Shown: piece by piece, positions 13,542-26,717 of the stretch
How the letters are laid out: each line of letters starts with the position of its first letter
Numbering within the stretch: the first letter of the stretch is position 1
DNA from: Brachypodius melanocephalos
Lineage: Eukaryota > Chordata > Aves > Passeriformes > Pycnonotidae
Reading direction: 5' to 3'
NCBI GenBank assembly: GCA_013398615.1
Contig: VZSR01000479.1
Coordinates: 1,266,676-1,330,675 of the forward strand
Length of the DNA: 64,000 bases
Program-made: the position numbers and the translations under genes
Notes under the pieces: model-generated
The model's database searches: none
What the model was told of the DNA's origin: nothing
Seen by the model: the letters and a program-made list of their open reading frames with translations, nothing else

Positions 13542-14984
13542 AAATCCTATTACAGGAATTTCTCCAGTGACCCATGATTTCTCTTCCTTAACATTTCCCA
13601 CATTGCCTACCTAAAAGTCAAAACAGGAAAAAATAAAAATTGTGGTCTCCTTGTCCTATAGAATTTCCATCCTGTTACACCCTTAGAGCTGAGACCAGTG
13701 GAAAGTGATGAGTGATGCTCCCACTACCTAAGTGAAAAAGATCAAGATCTGCCTTATTTTTTCAGAGATGATTTTCACTTCTGTGCTCATGACAGTTTTA
13801 TTCTGTGCCAACAAATGGGCTTTTTGCAAGGCAAAACTAAGTTGCAAGACGGTGATAATGTAGACTGAAGAAAAGACACTTCTTGCAAAACCATCACCTA
13901 ATAGTAAGTGTTCTTGTTTATCATAAATCAGTGTAGGTTGTCACAGAAGTGGCATAACAAGCACAAAAAGGCCCCCAGGTGACCAGATGGGAACATAAGC
14001 ATGGCTGAAGCATGTTTTCTGCAAGAAAGTTAATTAAAAAATAAGATATTTGCACTTACATTGCTAAATACAGACATACAGTTAAGTGAAAGGGAGTGAA
14101 TCATAAAGTTATTTATCAGATCTTTGAGCTAAAGGATAATGTTTTTTCTCAAAATGCGACCTTAAATTCCATCTACAACTATCCTGAACATTTATTTGTT
14201 TTGCAGTCCAGAGCATTTTTTTTTTTTTGCAAATGTATTTTGCTATATATTAAAAGTTTCATTTTGCAGTTTTCCGATAATGGGAATTGTGATCATTTCC
14301 ATTTTCAACCAGCACCAAATAAACCTCCCATTGCTGTGTTCCTCTCTGTCTTTATAGCTTGGATAACCCAAAACAACTTTCTATTTATAGAAAAGCTGTA
14401 TTAAATCCTTATAGAAGAAAAAATTTAAACAATAGATACATATTTCCAAACAATGCATTTGAAATATTCTTTTTACTTCTATGTGCAGACCTAAGCTTAG
14501 AGCATTCTGTTCCGTCTAGCAGGAATAGAGATTATCACTATCACTTATATCACCACTAGAAATAGTGTTCCAATTGTCCTGAGGTGTTAAGTGATGTTAT
14601 CAGCTCCTACAAGAGAAAGAAAATTCAGGGGTGGAGTTTGGCAAGCTCCAAAATAACTGATTCTCCTCTTAAATCTTAGTATAAAGCTTGCAGAGTTGAT
14701 TCAGTGCTGATTAATGGAAACGACTGTGCTTCAGCTCTCAGCCAAATCACAGTTAAAAGGCAGATGAGAAGATATAGCTATGCTGATGTTTCAGAAGTAG
14801 AAGCATTTCTGTCCAATGAATACCTATCAAATATTTCATTTATCTATCAGATACAGGAAATACTTATGTGAAAGTGAACAAAAAATACACAGTAAGAAGA
14901 AAAATAGGTCGAAGGATAAAATGTTACACTTCTCTAACATATGATTGTGTATGACTCTCTTCCAGTAGTTTCACGTCATCAACG

Positions 14985-15436
14985 TGTCATAGATGGGTAA
15001 CACAATGGTTGGCTCTCACAATTAAGAGATGAATATTATGTGTATGTTAAGAGAAGTTTTATTGGTGTATAGTCATGTTATTGGGATTTATTCTCCCTTT
15101 CCCCTCACCCTTGTATCATTATCCCAGGATGCCTTTGGCAGTCGGGGTGGGCCGGGTTGTTACTATGGCAACGCCTGACCTCCAATCAAGTTGCAAGGAA
15201 GCAGTCTACACCAATGGACGGTGAGGCAGGGTTGATTGGCAGGCTGTGGGCGGGGCCAGGGTTGCCTGACGCAACAGCAGGGGTATAAAAGGCAGAGCAG
15301 CCATTTTTGTGGGTGAGTACAGGCCGGTTTAGTTCCGTGCTCCCAGCACTGCTCTCTTTCCTTACTCAGTCATTTGTTGTACTTGTTGAGGTTTAATGAA
15401 CCTTTGAAATTTTAAACTGGGAGGTCATTTCTCACA
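14985..15436 (+). mobile_element. Solo LTR of an endogenous retrovirus, about 452 bp
   Basis: The block starts TGTCAT and ends CTCACA, giving the TGT...ACA ends expected of an LTR. It is clearly GC-richer than its AT-rich flanks. In U3-R-U5 order it shows CCAAT boxes (15182-15186 and 15211-15215), a GC box gggcggggcc (15248-15257), TATAAAA (15284-15290) and an AATGAA hexamer (15395-15400) where a polyadenylation signal is expected. The flanks aacg (14981-14984) and aaca (15437-15440) may be a 4-bp target-site duplication with one CpG-type change. No second LTR or retroviral gene lies nearby, so it is probably a solo LTR left by recombination. It resembles passerine LTRs as I remember them, but the exact family is not assigned. 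Confidence 0.8.
15248..15290 (+). promoter_or_regulatory. LTR core promoter (GC box and TATA box)
   Basis: A GC box (gggcggggcc, 15248-15257) lies about 26 bp upstream of TATAAAA (15284-15290). Predicted initiation would be near 15315-15320. Two CCAAT boxes lie 60-110 bp upstream. The elements look intact, so the LTR could still act as a promoter or enhancer, though nothing in the sequence shows that it does. Confidence 0.6.
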
Positions 15437-18400
15437 AACACAATCTATTTTTCATCAGAATATGAATTTTTATTATGAAAATCTTTATGTAACACTAATC
15501 TTTCTATTATGACCTGAGGGAATATTCTGCAGTAATATTAGAAATCTTCATGAGTTTCTTCATTCAGTGATTCCAAGCTGATGTCTGGGTTTAAACACAA
15601 TTAAATGATTAAAAAATTAGGGGCATTATGCCGTGGCCTTTTAACTTCCCCCACATAGACCAACAGGACAGCTGACTGACTCACTGGAGGAAGTGAGCAC
15701 TCTCTGGAGCAGACTATGGCAGTATTGTAATCATTTCCCTGTTATTCCAAGGTCCCAGCAAAGTTGTTGCATCACAGAACAGCAAAGTGGTGGGAGCCCC
15801 ACACTCAAGGGTGTGCTTCTTTCTAAATGCTGGACAGCTGGCAAAAGACTCAAGAGGCACCAGAAAAACTCCTATACCAAGAAACGTCAGGTGAAGAATC
15901 TCGAATCAGCCTAAAAATCTGTTAAATACTATCAGCCATAGCAAGGGCAGATTTGCAGCACTAATAGCCAAATCTTGCCATGTCAGGATAATTCCTTCTA
16001 CTCCCTTCAAATGAAACATAAAAGATTTTAAAAGCACACAGACAGATTACTTTCAGAGTTAAGGTGAAGCCCATGGCACTACTTAGAAACCTTTGAAAAA
16101 TTCAAGGGACAAAGAGCATCAGTCTCCCTCCCAATTCTTGATAAAATGGGGGAGGAGGGGGCAAGATGATGTGCTCCCACTTTCCCTTCTCCACACTAAG
16201 CATTAACTTGGTCTCTTCAAGTTTCCACTAACCCCACCTGCCACCTCTTGAGCAGATTTTCGAGCAGTCTGATACAGACTGACTGCTTTATAAATTAGCA
16301 AGTCAATCTGGCCCTCAAAAGATGTGTATGTGCAAGGGTTAAAAGAATGTTAAGATTTTAAGTCATACTTTCCATTGGCTAATCATTACTCAGCTTGAAC
16401 TCCTGATGGTGAACTCCTTGACACTAATGAGCCTACATCTGCTCCTCTAACTCAAAATTACTTTGCTCTAAGAGCTACTTTTATTAGCAGGCCAATGACC
16501 ATAATGAATTTTTGACAACAGACAGCTATTCAGCGCAAATCAACTTAAGCAATTCTTCCATCAAGTTTAACTGTGTTGTGTTAGAGGAAGCAATTGATTG
16601 CTACTGTAAACCTGTGCCTCCCAGGCAAGCTGATTTCTTATCATACACCATGTAAGTAACCAAAAAGCAAACAAACAAACCCCCACATGCTGTGTGAACA
16701 GCCAGATCTATCTGTTATCAACTAAGCCGGAAAAACCCTTGTGTTTCACTGGAAGTCATAGGGTCAAGTTATAAAGCAGACTAATTAAATGAAACAAAAC
16801 TATAAACACTAGAAGCAACTGTGAACTGCCTAATCTGAATGACCTACAGACACAAAGATACTAATTGGTCCCAACTCAAATTTGCTCTGTGTTAAAGTGC
16901 TTGAGGAAGTCCAAGTGTTGGGTTTTCCCCTGAGGTGCTGAAATGATCTGGCAGCTGCTTGTACAGGATCTGCTTCCTCTGTGTGCAGCTTTTAACAGGA
17001 GCAAAAGCATGAACAAAATAGAGAGAGTAGAGCAAAACATCCTTGTGCTTAAAGATGTTGAGTCAGGACTTGAGAAAGCTGGTTAACTTTATGATCACTG
17101 ACAAAGCTCCAAAGCTAATGTTTTCATGCTGATGTTGGGTTCCAGTGACCACAAATGAGGTTGTAAGACATTGTTTCTATCACATTCAAGACGGTTTTAA
17201 CCACTGAAGTTTACAGATAGATTTCTTATGTTTTCTATGCTTAGCAGCAAGTGGAGTAACACACAGGTGCAAGATAAAAACAAGCTGTGTGTCTTGTTTT
17301 GTATGAAATATGGTGTGCAGTATGCCCTAACTTCCAAGGAGAAGGAAAAAAAAAAAAAGCCTCTCTAAATTCACCCACAGCAATCAGTCTCAAAATAAAA
17401 CTGTATCCTGTTCATCTTAATAATTTCAGACTCCCCTTTACACCCCACAGGATGTAAAGCACAGGATGGTGATGACATTTCAACTCCAAGGCACATACAC
17501 AAAATCAGAAGCAGAGCACCGGGTGAAAAATTTATGGGTCAGATATGTCATCCTGCTAATAATTTCTGTAAGCTCATAGATGTCACATCTTCTCTAAATT
17601 CAAACTATGATGCTGATCTGAATATTTATTTACATATACATACATATATACCGCATATTATATGTGCAGATCCTGAGAAATGTTTGCATGAAATGCAAGT
17701 TGTAAACCCCCAAGACTCAAATATTGCTGATTCCTGACACTTGACAAGGTCTAAACCAGTAAGAATAAAGGATTTCAAAATTTATTTCAAAAGCATTTCA
17801 CAAGATGTCTGAATTTAAAAAGTCTTGGTTACCAAATAGGCAGCTGACAGTTATTTCTTGTATAATGTATTTCAGAAATAACCTAACACGATCATAGTAT
17901 CTCCAAACCTCACATCCTCATTAAGAAGTGAACAGGTGGGTTTCAGAGTACATGAAAGCATCATGCTCCTAGCAGAGGTAACCTTTTTTGTCCTCATTAG
18001 GATGAGTGATGACAGCAATGGAAAAAAATGAAGCATTTTCTCTTTTCTTTTTGCTTCCTTTCCCCAGTATAGTAACAATAACCAGCAGAGAGGATCCTTT
18101 GCTGCAGATGAATAGATCCGCAGTGGTTTCACAGTTTAGTTTATTAGACAAGAAGTATCCCAGGTATTTCTATCTTGTGTTTGACTTAGGATGGCATAAA
18201 AAGAAAATGCTGCTTGCTATTGCAGCATTTGATCCAAGACTCTTCTTTCATCTCGTTCTCCTAACTTTGCATTTTGTCTTTCCTTCTGCCGTTCTTTCCA
18301 AAATCCTGCAGGATACAAATCAAACAGCATTCCACCAGAAGGGCAATGACTGCAAGATTAATAGAATACACCAACAGTTGTGTGGCAAAAGACAGCAGCT

Positions 18401-19404
18401 AAAAGTTAGGAGAGACCACCCGTGTGTAACATCAGCTGGACACTTCAAAGTGAAATTGTCCTGAAATCAGAAAAACCTGGTAATTGAGCCAAAACTCCCC
18501 AGAATTTATTGTACCTTTTCCATGACAGCTCATGTTATGAGAAATAAATACATGGACACACACATAAGTGCATCTTCCTAAGCTCTCTATCCTTCCACAG
18601 CAACACTCCCACCTTCCCAGAGGACACTGGAAGGCACGTGCTTGTTTGGCCACTGTCAGCCTTACGGGGTCATCCTGCTCTGCTGGGAACCACGAATAGT
18701 ACCTAAAAGCCTGCACAAGGAGGAAGGAATAAAAGTCTATACTGCTTCACAGGTTAGAAAAACAAAAGTCATACTTCTGAATCTCACTGAAATGTTTTTA
18801 TTCATTCTGATCAATTCCCTGCACAACTCCTGTGCCTGTGGGTCTCAGACAAATGGCAGGTCAGACAGAGGGTGTGTATGGACCCAGGCCTTTCATCAGT
18901 TAGGGGCCATCGCTTCATGGCCCAGGGGAGAAAATTCCAGGGGTTCTCTACTTTGTTCCAGCTATGGCTGCAGCTCTGGCAAGAAAGAGGAGAGGTAGAG
19001 AAGAGCTGATTCAGGTTCACAAATCTTCCAGCTAAGAACAAAGAGGAACAGCCCATTGCATTTCCATTCATCATTATTAAATTCAGTCTTCCCATACCGT
19101 TGTTTTTTTCTGCAAGCAGCAGGCTGAAAGATTATATAAGAATATAATGTGGTGCTGCAAAGCTTGCAGAAATAAAGGATAGCCAGAATCAAAACAAATG
19201 AGCCCCAAAATCAGTGAAAGCCAACTATGATAGTATACAATTGTTCCTGATATGTAGAGTTAAAATTTGTGTAGAAACACCTTTTATTCAAAGACTGACA
19301 AATACCACAGCACCTTGAAGAGCTCAAAAGGTATGATGAGAACAATTGGTCTAAGATGTCCAAAAACTGAGGCTGCAGGTACCTCCATAGTAAAAGAGAA
19401 CCAA

Positions 19405-19442
19405 CTTTGAAAAAATGTGAGAAATATCTTTGAAAAAATGTG
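19405..19442. repeat. 15-bp direct repeat, 8-bp spacer
   Basis: The sequence ctttgaaaaaatgtg occurs at 19405-19419 and again at 19428-19442. It is probably a short slippage duplication, with no known function. Confidence 0.75.
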
Positions 19443-22400
19443 TCTGACATTAACTACTCTGCAGCATATTACAGGCATGGAAAATAAAAATTAGTTTTAG
19501 TTCCTTGCTGAAATATAGTTCCTGTTCAAATACCCTAATTAGACTTACTTTAGTTTTGAAAAACCAAAACTTTTTTTATCCATTTGAAATAAAAGGCTTT
19601 CATTTTGCTTACAAACAGCAGCAACAAAAACAAGTATTTGCAAGGTGACTGCACAGAAAAACAAAACAGGTACTAGCATTAATTCCTACTAATACAGAAT
19701 GCTAAGTAGCTTGCTTTAAATTAATTTAAAAGTATTAATTACATTCAGCCACAGGACCATAAAATTAAGCAGTCTAATGTATCAACACTTGAAAAATACA
19801 CTTGAACATGCTTCCCTAGTGAGCAGTGGTCTAAGCTATCAGCTTCTGTAAAATTCAAACACCAACATTTCCATCAACAGAGCTTCTATGACACCACTTA
19901 GTTAAGAGTTCAGGGAGTTAACAGCTACAACATTCCTGTCCTCAGTCTATGGGCAGTTGCAGCACGTCTCCTTTAGCTCAGGTTATTGATGAGTATTAGA
20001 ACAAAATGACTGGCAAAGACAAGTTTCACAGCTCTCATTCAGAAACATGTGGGAGGTTTTGCAATTTATTTTTTATGCTGCAGCTACAGCTTCAGAAAGT
20101 CATAGGGCTGAACTCCAATATTTCCTTGAGAGAAGCAGAGAGTGTAAAGAACAGAGAGAATAGGATATCTGTCTTTTGCTGCCCTCACCTATAGGTAGGA
20201 GGCTTTGAAGACAGGGTGAAGACATGACAGTAGTTGTGCATCCTCACAGATTTTGAGCCCAAGTAAGAGAGGCCATTTCCTTGAACCACCACATTTCTTG
20301 ATCACCCACCTGCCTTGGGTGGCTACACAGCATAATGTATGTCCAAGGGTGTGGTATGACAGAAACATCACAGCACTCTCCCTTCTGATGGAAGAGGTAA
20401 AAGTCTTTTTAAAGAACTGCTGCTGAACTTACCTGCCATCCACTTTCACCCTTTACCTGCCTTTCATCTATTTTTGGCTGAGAATGTCAATTTTCTATCC
20501 TAATAAATAAGAGCATTTCATGAGTTACACAGTTACCAGAATTTGGGGTTTAGCTAAAAACACTTCAGATTTTGAAAAGCAGTCAAGCTGCTGGTAACCC
20601 TTCCTTTTATATTCACCACATTATACAAATTGAAGTCAAAGCTTGAAGTTCAAGGTTGCAGCCCATCTTTAATCATCTATTAATATTACAGGAGAGCAGT
20701 TCTGGAATATTATGGTCCTTTAATTACGTAAAATTACAAATTACTAGCATGGCCAGATTTTACAGATAACACTGGCTTTTACTTCAGCAAGCAGAATCAA
20801 TGGTATACTGGTAAAATTTGGTTTGCTAAATCCACTGAGGTGGAGGTACTTGACAATTCACTCTCAAACCAACTTTACAGTTTCCCACCTGTCTAGTTCT
20901 GTACATCTGTCATTACAGACAAAGTTAAATTAAAAATTCTAAACCATCACCTTAGGGCAAAACTTGATAGAAAAGCATAGAGCAATACTCTTTAAAACCA
21001 GTATCAAAACATATCCTAACACTATAAAGAAAACACACTGTAATTTCTGTGTGCATTTACTGCCCTGCTCCTTTTTAATAGATGCAATTTTCATGAAGTC
21101 TAATCACAAAGCACAACTCAAATGGGTGTCTCGCTCTATTCTTTTTTTTGAAAAGTCTAATTCAGTGGATCACAGCAATGAAATCTCATATTCATCACGG
21201 CATGTGTTTAGGCACAGAGGTTAGATGTCACTTGTGTGATTGATAATGTTTGTTTTGTGCTCTGCTTTTCAATAACTCTTCACTTTAAGCAGCATTTTGC
21301 TTCTAAACAGGAGTGGGTGTAAGGACACTCAGCATAATGGAATGGGCCAGGTTTAATTCCCTTAATCACTTGGTCAGGGCAACAGAATTAACTGTCCACA
21401 TCTGTTCCCTCTGAACACACATGCTTAGTTTTCCCTCTTATGCAATAAAGGAGTGTGGGGTCATGATGCCACATCTAGCCTGCCTTTTCCTCCAAATCTG
21501 AATCCACAGGGAAAACCCACAAGCTGATTACAGATCAACACAGCCTTGGACTACAAAATACCTGTGATGTGGCAAAACCAGCTCCATCTTGAGCTTCAGG
21601 AGTAACTTCTTATATGATATGCCATATATGCCAAAAGAGAAAAACAGAGCTGTTGTGCCAATTGTAAACAGACAGGCAAAGAGAAAAACACACTAAAACC
21701 TTGATATAAAATGGTTTCTTAATGAAGATGCTCTTGATAGACCACTGAAAATGGAGTGTAAGTGCAATCATGATAAGGGCGATCTGTTCAAGACAATGTG
21801 ATCTGATAAAGATGACATTCAGCATCCTTAGTCACACTGATATAGAGCTCTGGGAGAGCTGCTCAACAAAGGCCAGGGAGGGCCAGTGTCAAAAGAAAAT
21901 TTGGAAAGGTATCATTTAAAATGGCAATTAATTTAGACCTACTGTTTTGTGCTTCTGCCTTGCCTCTGAAACCCTGTGTTTCTGTACTCTGAAATTGCGA
22001 TGATGGAGGTCAATTGCTGCAAGCCCCTGGTGTTCACAAAATGGTGATTACCACGGTGCTCTTCGCAATCTGGAGACACCTACACTCACCTCCTTTTGAC
22101 ATTTGTATCAACTATGCTTGTGTAAGGATGAAGACAGAGAAATCCTAAGTTCAGAAAAAAAAAACCCCAACAACAAAAAACCCAACAACAGCGTTCATGC
22201 TGGGAAATAAACATTGAATCACCAAAAGGGGACAGGAGGAGTCACCAACAGGTAGGTAAGTACAGGGAACACAACATGAGTAACAGACAGGGAGCTTCTA
22301 GAAAGGGACAAAACCCATTAATTTACAGGAACAGCTGCACTGTTTTCTGGTATAAGAAATAAACCAGTTTTGGAGAGAAAGAAAACAACTTTCTCCTTTA

Positions 22401-23534
22401 AGGCCAAGGACAAACAGGATAGGCAGTAAACACTATGTTTCACCAAGAAGTTGTTCTCTGCAACAGCTGTCATAAAAGATACTAGATGCAAAAGAAAGAT
22501 GGCCAGGAAACAGTACAGGTCAGATGACAGCTGGAAGGTGAGGGAGAACTTCCTGAAATCGTTTAGTTAAAAACTGATTAGGAACCTTCTCAATTACACC
22601 CTTTGTAGCAACATTGCTGTTGTTTTGTTTCGACACTATCTGCTTTCAGTCAGCATTTTGTCCCTTGCCTGACCTGAGCTAAGGGTGATTTGAAGATAGC
22701 AGGTTAAACACAAAATAATCCCCTCTCAAGGCTGTGGCAGTCCATGAAATGAGGCAGGAGGTAAGACACCTCTTAACTCCCTGGAAGATGATAGTGCACA
22801 GGGTAAGCCAGGAGACCAGAGGTGACTGTGCCTGTGCAGGAGCCCTGGGGGGTGCTGGCATCCTGGGGGACAGGGGAGCAGCCAGTGCTGCTGGAGAGCA
22901 GGAGGGAAGCACAGCAGCGCAGGGGCATGCAGCAGGGCTGCGGGGAGCACACCTGAGCCCCAGCATCCCTCGGGACTCTGTTTACATCATCCCTCATCCT
23001 CCTGGGCAAGCTGCAATTCCTGCACATGCAGAAGCCAGGACAGAGGAACTTCAAACCCATCTGTGAGCCTCTGATGCTATCACCGGAGCAAATAATAAAG
23101 AAGTGCAAATGAGGATGATAATATTGCTTGTTTTACATGCAGAGGGTCAGAGAGCACGAATCAGTCACTCTCCTGTGTGGGCCACTGCTGGCTGGCTGGC
23201 GGGGAAGAGGAGCCTACAAAGGGCACAGTTCCCTCTCTTTTGAGCAGAGCATGTGGTGCTGTGATTCTGCCTCATCTCGTCCACGAGCCCACTAACAGCC
23301 AGGCAGCGCGTAGGAGAAAATAATCAACTACTGTCTGGAGATAAGCAACGTTTTATTTCTCCTGGGAGCAAGTGGAGGAACCAGGATGCAACAGCTGTTT
23401 TCAGTCACACTATTTCTGCCTTGGACTGCTCCCACTACACACGCTGCCTTACTACGGCTTGAAAGGAGTTGCCTATATTTATAAATACACAGAGATAAAT
23501 AGCTGTGTCTGAGTGTGTGTGCGCATCTGGTTGT

Positions 23535-23616
23535 AATGCAAAAGTAAGGAGAAAATATCCTTCCCACGCACATTAATGCAAATGCAAAGAGAAAATATCC
23601 TTCCTACAGACATTTA
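23535..23616. repeat. Imperfect tandem duplication, unit about 40 bp
   Basis: The first copy (from 23535) begins atgcaaaagtaa and the second (from 23582) begins atgcaaaga. Both then share gagaaaatatccttcc followed by a diverged ac.ca.acatt block. The second copy lacks about 4 bases. The spacing is about 47 bp. Confidence 0.75.
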
Positions 23617-24596
23617 TTTTAAACTGTGTGTGCTAGCATATTTTTATTTTAGAAAACTGATTACTTCATCAATGGATTGTGTTCTCACTGCACTTAGCGG
23701 TTTGGGGAAAAAAATGAATTCAAATGTAACTCACAGGACAAACAAGTATTTATTTGAATTTTTAAAAAGCTTGGCGATTTGTCTTCTCCATTTCCTACAA
23801 TAATATAAAGCATGTTAAATGGAAAAACGTGTTACAAATGCAAATCCTATGTAAGTGAAAGTGTATAGAGAAAGAATAAATCTATTGAGCAAATGGTAAA
23901 ATAATTTTTCTCCCAGCACAACTGGAAAGCAATGCTGCCAAACAGTAAACACACCTGCAAAACCAGATTTAGAGAATAAGTTAAATCCTCTGACCTGTAT
24001 ATTTTTGCAATTTGATCTAGAATTAATCCAGTGAACATTTAAAGACAGTACTAACATAGAAGTTTTAGGAACATTTGCTAAGATATCATGACGTGTACCT
24101 AAAAGAGAGATAGGTTTAATAGCATTCAGTCATCATATAATTACACAGTCTGTATACAACAGCCATTGAACGATGCAGCTAAGCCAATTTAGGACAATAT
24201 GCTCATCCACTAAGCTATTACAGCTTAGAATGACGTTCTTATCCACTTTGAAGTTCAACTTACCATTAATTGTTTAACACTAATAGAGTTCTGAATAAAT
24301 AAAGTCAACAAATTAGAATGCTATAGTTAATTGTAATTAATGTGGCTGTGTATAAAACCCTGCTTCCATAAAGAATAAGATGGCAAGGAAGATAGCTTTG
24401 TGTTTTCCTAATGAAGTTTGAATTCTTCTACTGCAAAACAACTACTTATCACTACCACTGTCACCCAAATAAAAAATGGTCAGATAAAAATTAACAATTA
24501 ACAAAGAAGAACATTTTGTAGAAAAAAAAATTCTTAAATCACAGCAAGAGCATCTGCATTATCAGCTTTTCCACAAATGTGTGCAGGCACATACAC

Positions 24597-24640
24597 AAAC
24601 ATATATATTTATATATCTCTATATATAGTATATAGTAAAG
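24597..24640. repeat. Interrupted (TA)n microsatellite
   Basis: Alternating TA runs are broken by ttt, ctct and gta interruptions. It is a simple repeat in AT-rich DNA. Confidence 0.75.
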
Positions 24641-26380
24641 GCAATGCACCTTTTCAAAATCCCTGATTTATATGGTTTCCAACTGCAATTTACTGTCTTT
24701 TTTTCTCTAGCTTGTGTTCTAGTTCTTTCTCTCAAGTTCTTACATTCAACTCCAATCTGTGAGGGAAAAGCGAAACAAAACAACCCACAACAAAACAAAA
24801 TCAAAGCCAAATAATACAAAGGATTTTCATCTTTATCTATGTGCCTGCATCTCTTGGTTATATAATCACAACTGTAATCTCTGGTAAATGCAGACTCAAT
24901 CAGACAGCACAGTAATGCTGGGGAAGATCTCTCCAAGCTGTGAAATGTCATCGAATCTAAACAGACTGTTAAAGCTTCAGAATGTTCCCATCAAATGACC
25001 AGATGGGGATGCAATCATTCAAATCTCCTGCAACAGAAAGTGCAGCAAGACCATGAAATGTTAGCTTCTCCATCATCTGTCTCAAATACTCGGAAGGAAA
25101 TATGAAAGAGAAGCTTCTTCTCATGCGTCTCAACAATTCTGCATAAGAGACCATACCAAAAGCCAAGTTCTTTGGTGGAATAATGAGCACTTGTCTGAGG
25201 CAGAGCTATTTGCCATATATTTCGATATAACACCAGTGTTTGACTGTCACTTGTAAAGCATTCTGAAGACTCCACATCAGACTGCCCATTTCTATTCAGC
25301 AGGGCAGGAATCAAAGCTGACTTAAAAATCCAATATAGCTATCGCAGCCTTTTTTTTTTTTTTTTAGTATTATAAAATACAGTCTCTTTGAGAATATATT
25401 TTCTGTGAACTGTGAAAGAATGAAAGAAATCCATAGTACTTGTAGTCTGAATTCACAGACAAGAATTCCTATTTCTTGTACTTCTTGTTTCTGAACTGTG
25501 TCACCTTTAACCAAGGTGATAAACCACACACTTTTTATTACCAAGCTCCTCCGAAATGATGTGCTTACTATGCAAATTTTAGATGATATAGATGATACTT
25601 TTACGTGGCCAGGATAAAGTAATACCTTATTTTCTTCAGATCTGTCAAAAGAGTCGGCTGCAGATGAGATGGGATTTTTTAAGTTCATTCATGGCATTTG
25701 CTACACTGACCACATCCTTTGTGAGAGAGAAATCATGGCTAATGGGGAGCCTGCATTTCCAGCTGTGGGAAGGTATCAGGGTACAACTATCTGGCCATCA
25801 ATATTCCACTTCCAAGCACACGCAACAATTGAAAAGTCCACTAACAGAGAAGGTGGCAATGAGAATAATGGAATAAACCTTGCTTCACCATTCCAGACAG
25901 CTTGAACAAGCCTAGAATTCAAAGTGCCAGCAGATTGAGATCAAGTACGAAAGTTCATGAAGTGTGCAGGAAAGACTTGGGTTTAAAAATCTCCCCCACA
26001 ATAGGTTATACCTCTAATTTGGAGATACCCAGGCATATCCCTGTGTATCCAATCATCACATGTACTTTATCTGCACTGGCTGCTGTCACGGGCTGTGTAT
26101 TCACCCCCAGACAGATAGATATGTCTGGGGGAGAAAGGCCATCATGTTTTCTCATGTTCTGTCAGCTTGTCACAGATTACAAAATGAAAATTCTGTTCTT
26201 AGGAATCGGCATCCACTCTTTCAGTTTCTCACACTGGGTACCATGCCAATAAAACAATAAAACAGCATCACTGCTTCAAGTGAGAGGAGAAAACAACTCA
26301 GCCCAATACCAAATCTAAGAATTCCTACCCTTCTGAATCAGTACAATTCATTCACTTAGTACTTCTGCTTTAGTGATTAA

Positions 26381-26717
26381 GTGCATGAGGAGGAGCTGAG
26401 GGAGCTGTGGAGGCTCAGCCTGGAGAAAAGGAGGCTCAGAGGGCACTTTCTCATTCTGCTCCCAGGGAACCATCAGCAGGACAAGGAGAAATGGCTTCAA
26501 GCTGTGCCAGAGGAAGTTCAGGTTGGACATCAGGAAGAATTTGTTCACTGCAAAGCTGCTCAGGGCTGCCCAGGGAGGTGAGGGAATCCTCATCCCTGGA
26601 GATGTTCAGGGAACAACCAGACTTGGCACTCGGTGCTCCAGTCTGGTTGACAGGGTGGGGATCAGTCAAAGGCTGGACTCGATGGCTGTGGTGGTCTCTT
26701 CCAACCTTAATGAGTCT
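26381..26717 (+). mobile_element. CR1 LINE, 5'-truncated 3' end, avian type
   Basis: The block matches the familiar 3' region of avian CR1. It contains gagctgagggagctgtgg (about 26393), 'ctcagcctggagaaaaggag' (about 26413), a 'ggttggacatcaggaagaat' block (about 26521), 'ggctggactcgatggctgtg' (about 26671) and a 3' end with 'ctcttccaacctta' near 26705. Divergence is low compared with the old CR1 remnants here, so it inserted later. CR1 copies are nearly always 5' truncated, and this one keeps about 340 bp. The open frames across it are remnants or shadows and not host genes. Confidence 0.95.

Larger units (their letters stand above)
8531..14984. other. AT-rich non-coding stretch with microsatellites
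   Basis: No coding exon is recognised. The stretch contains a poly-T run of about 19 bases (8721-8739), an imperfect tandem duplication near 10.0 kb, a TA-rich microsatellite near 11.58 kb and a TCACA pentamer array at 13.52 kb. A slightly GC-richer patch at 12.4-12.95 kb shows no CpG cluster. Confidence 0.55.
15437..26380. other. AT-rich non-coding stretch, no gene recognised
   Basis: No recognisable exon is present. The 152-codon open frame at 18006-18464 (+) is long for such AT-rich DNA, but its product has no recognisable domain and splice sites are not evident. Small repeats occur at 19405-19442, 22148-22190, 23535-23616 and 24597-24640. A GC-richer patch at 22.75-23.05 kb is open in several frames but not rich in CpG. 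Stretches such as 16480-16660 and 24100-24480 have the balanced, repeat-free look of conserved non-coding DNA; this is only an impression. Confidence 0.55.

Noticed and set aside
18006..18464. 152-codon + strand frame
   Set aside because: Longest frame in AT-rich DNA here, but no domain, no clear promoter or splice context, and overlapped by frames on the other strand; chance length is plausible.
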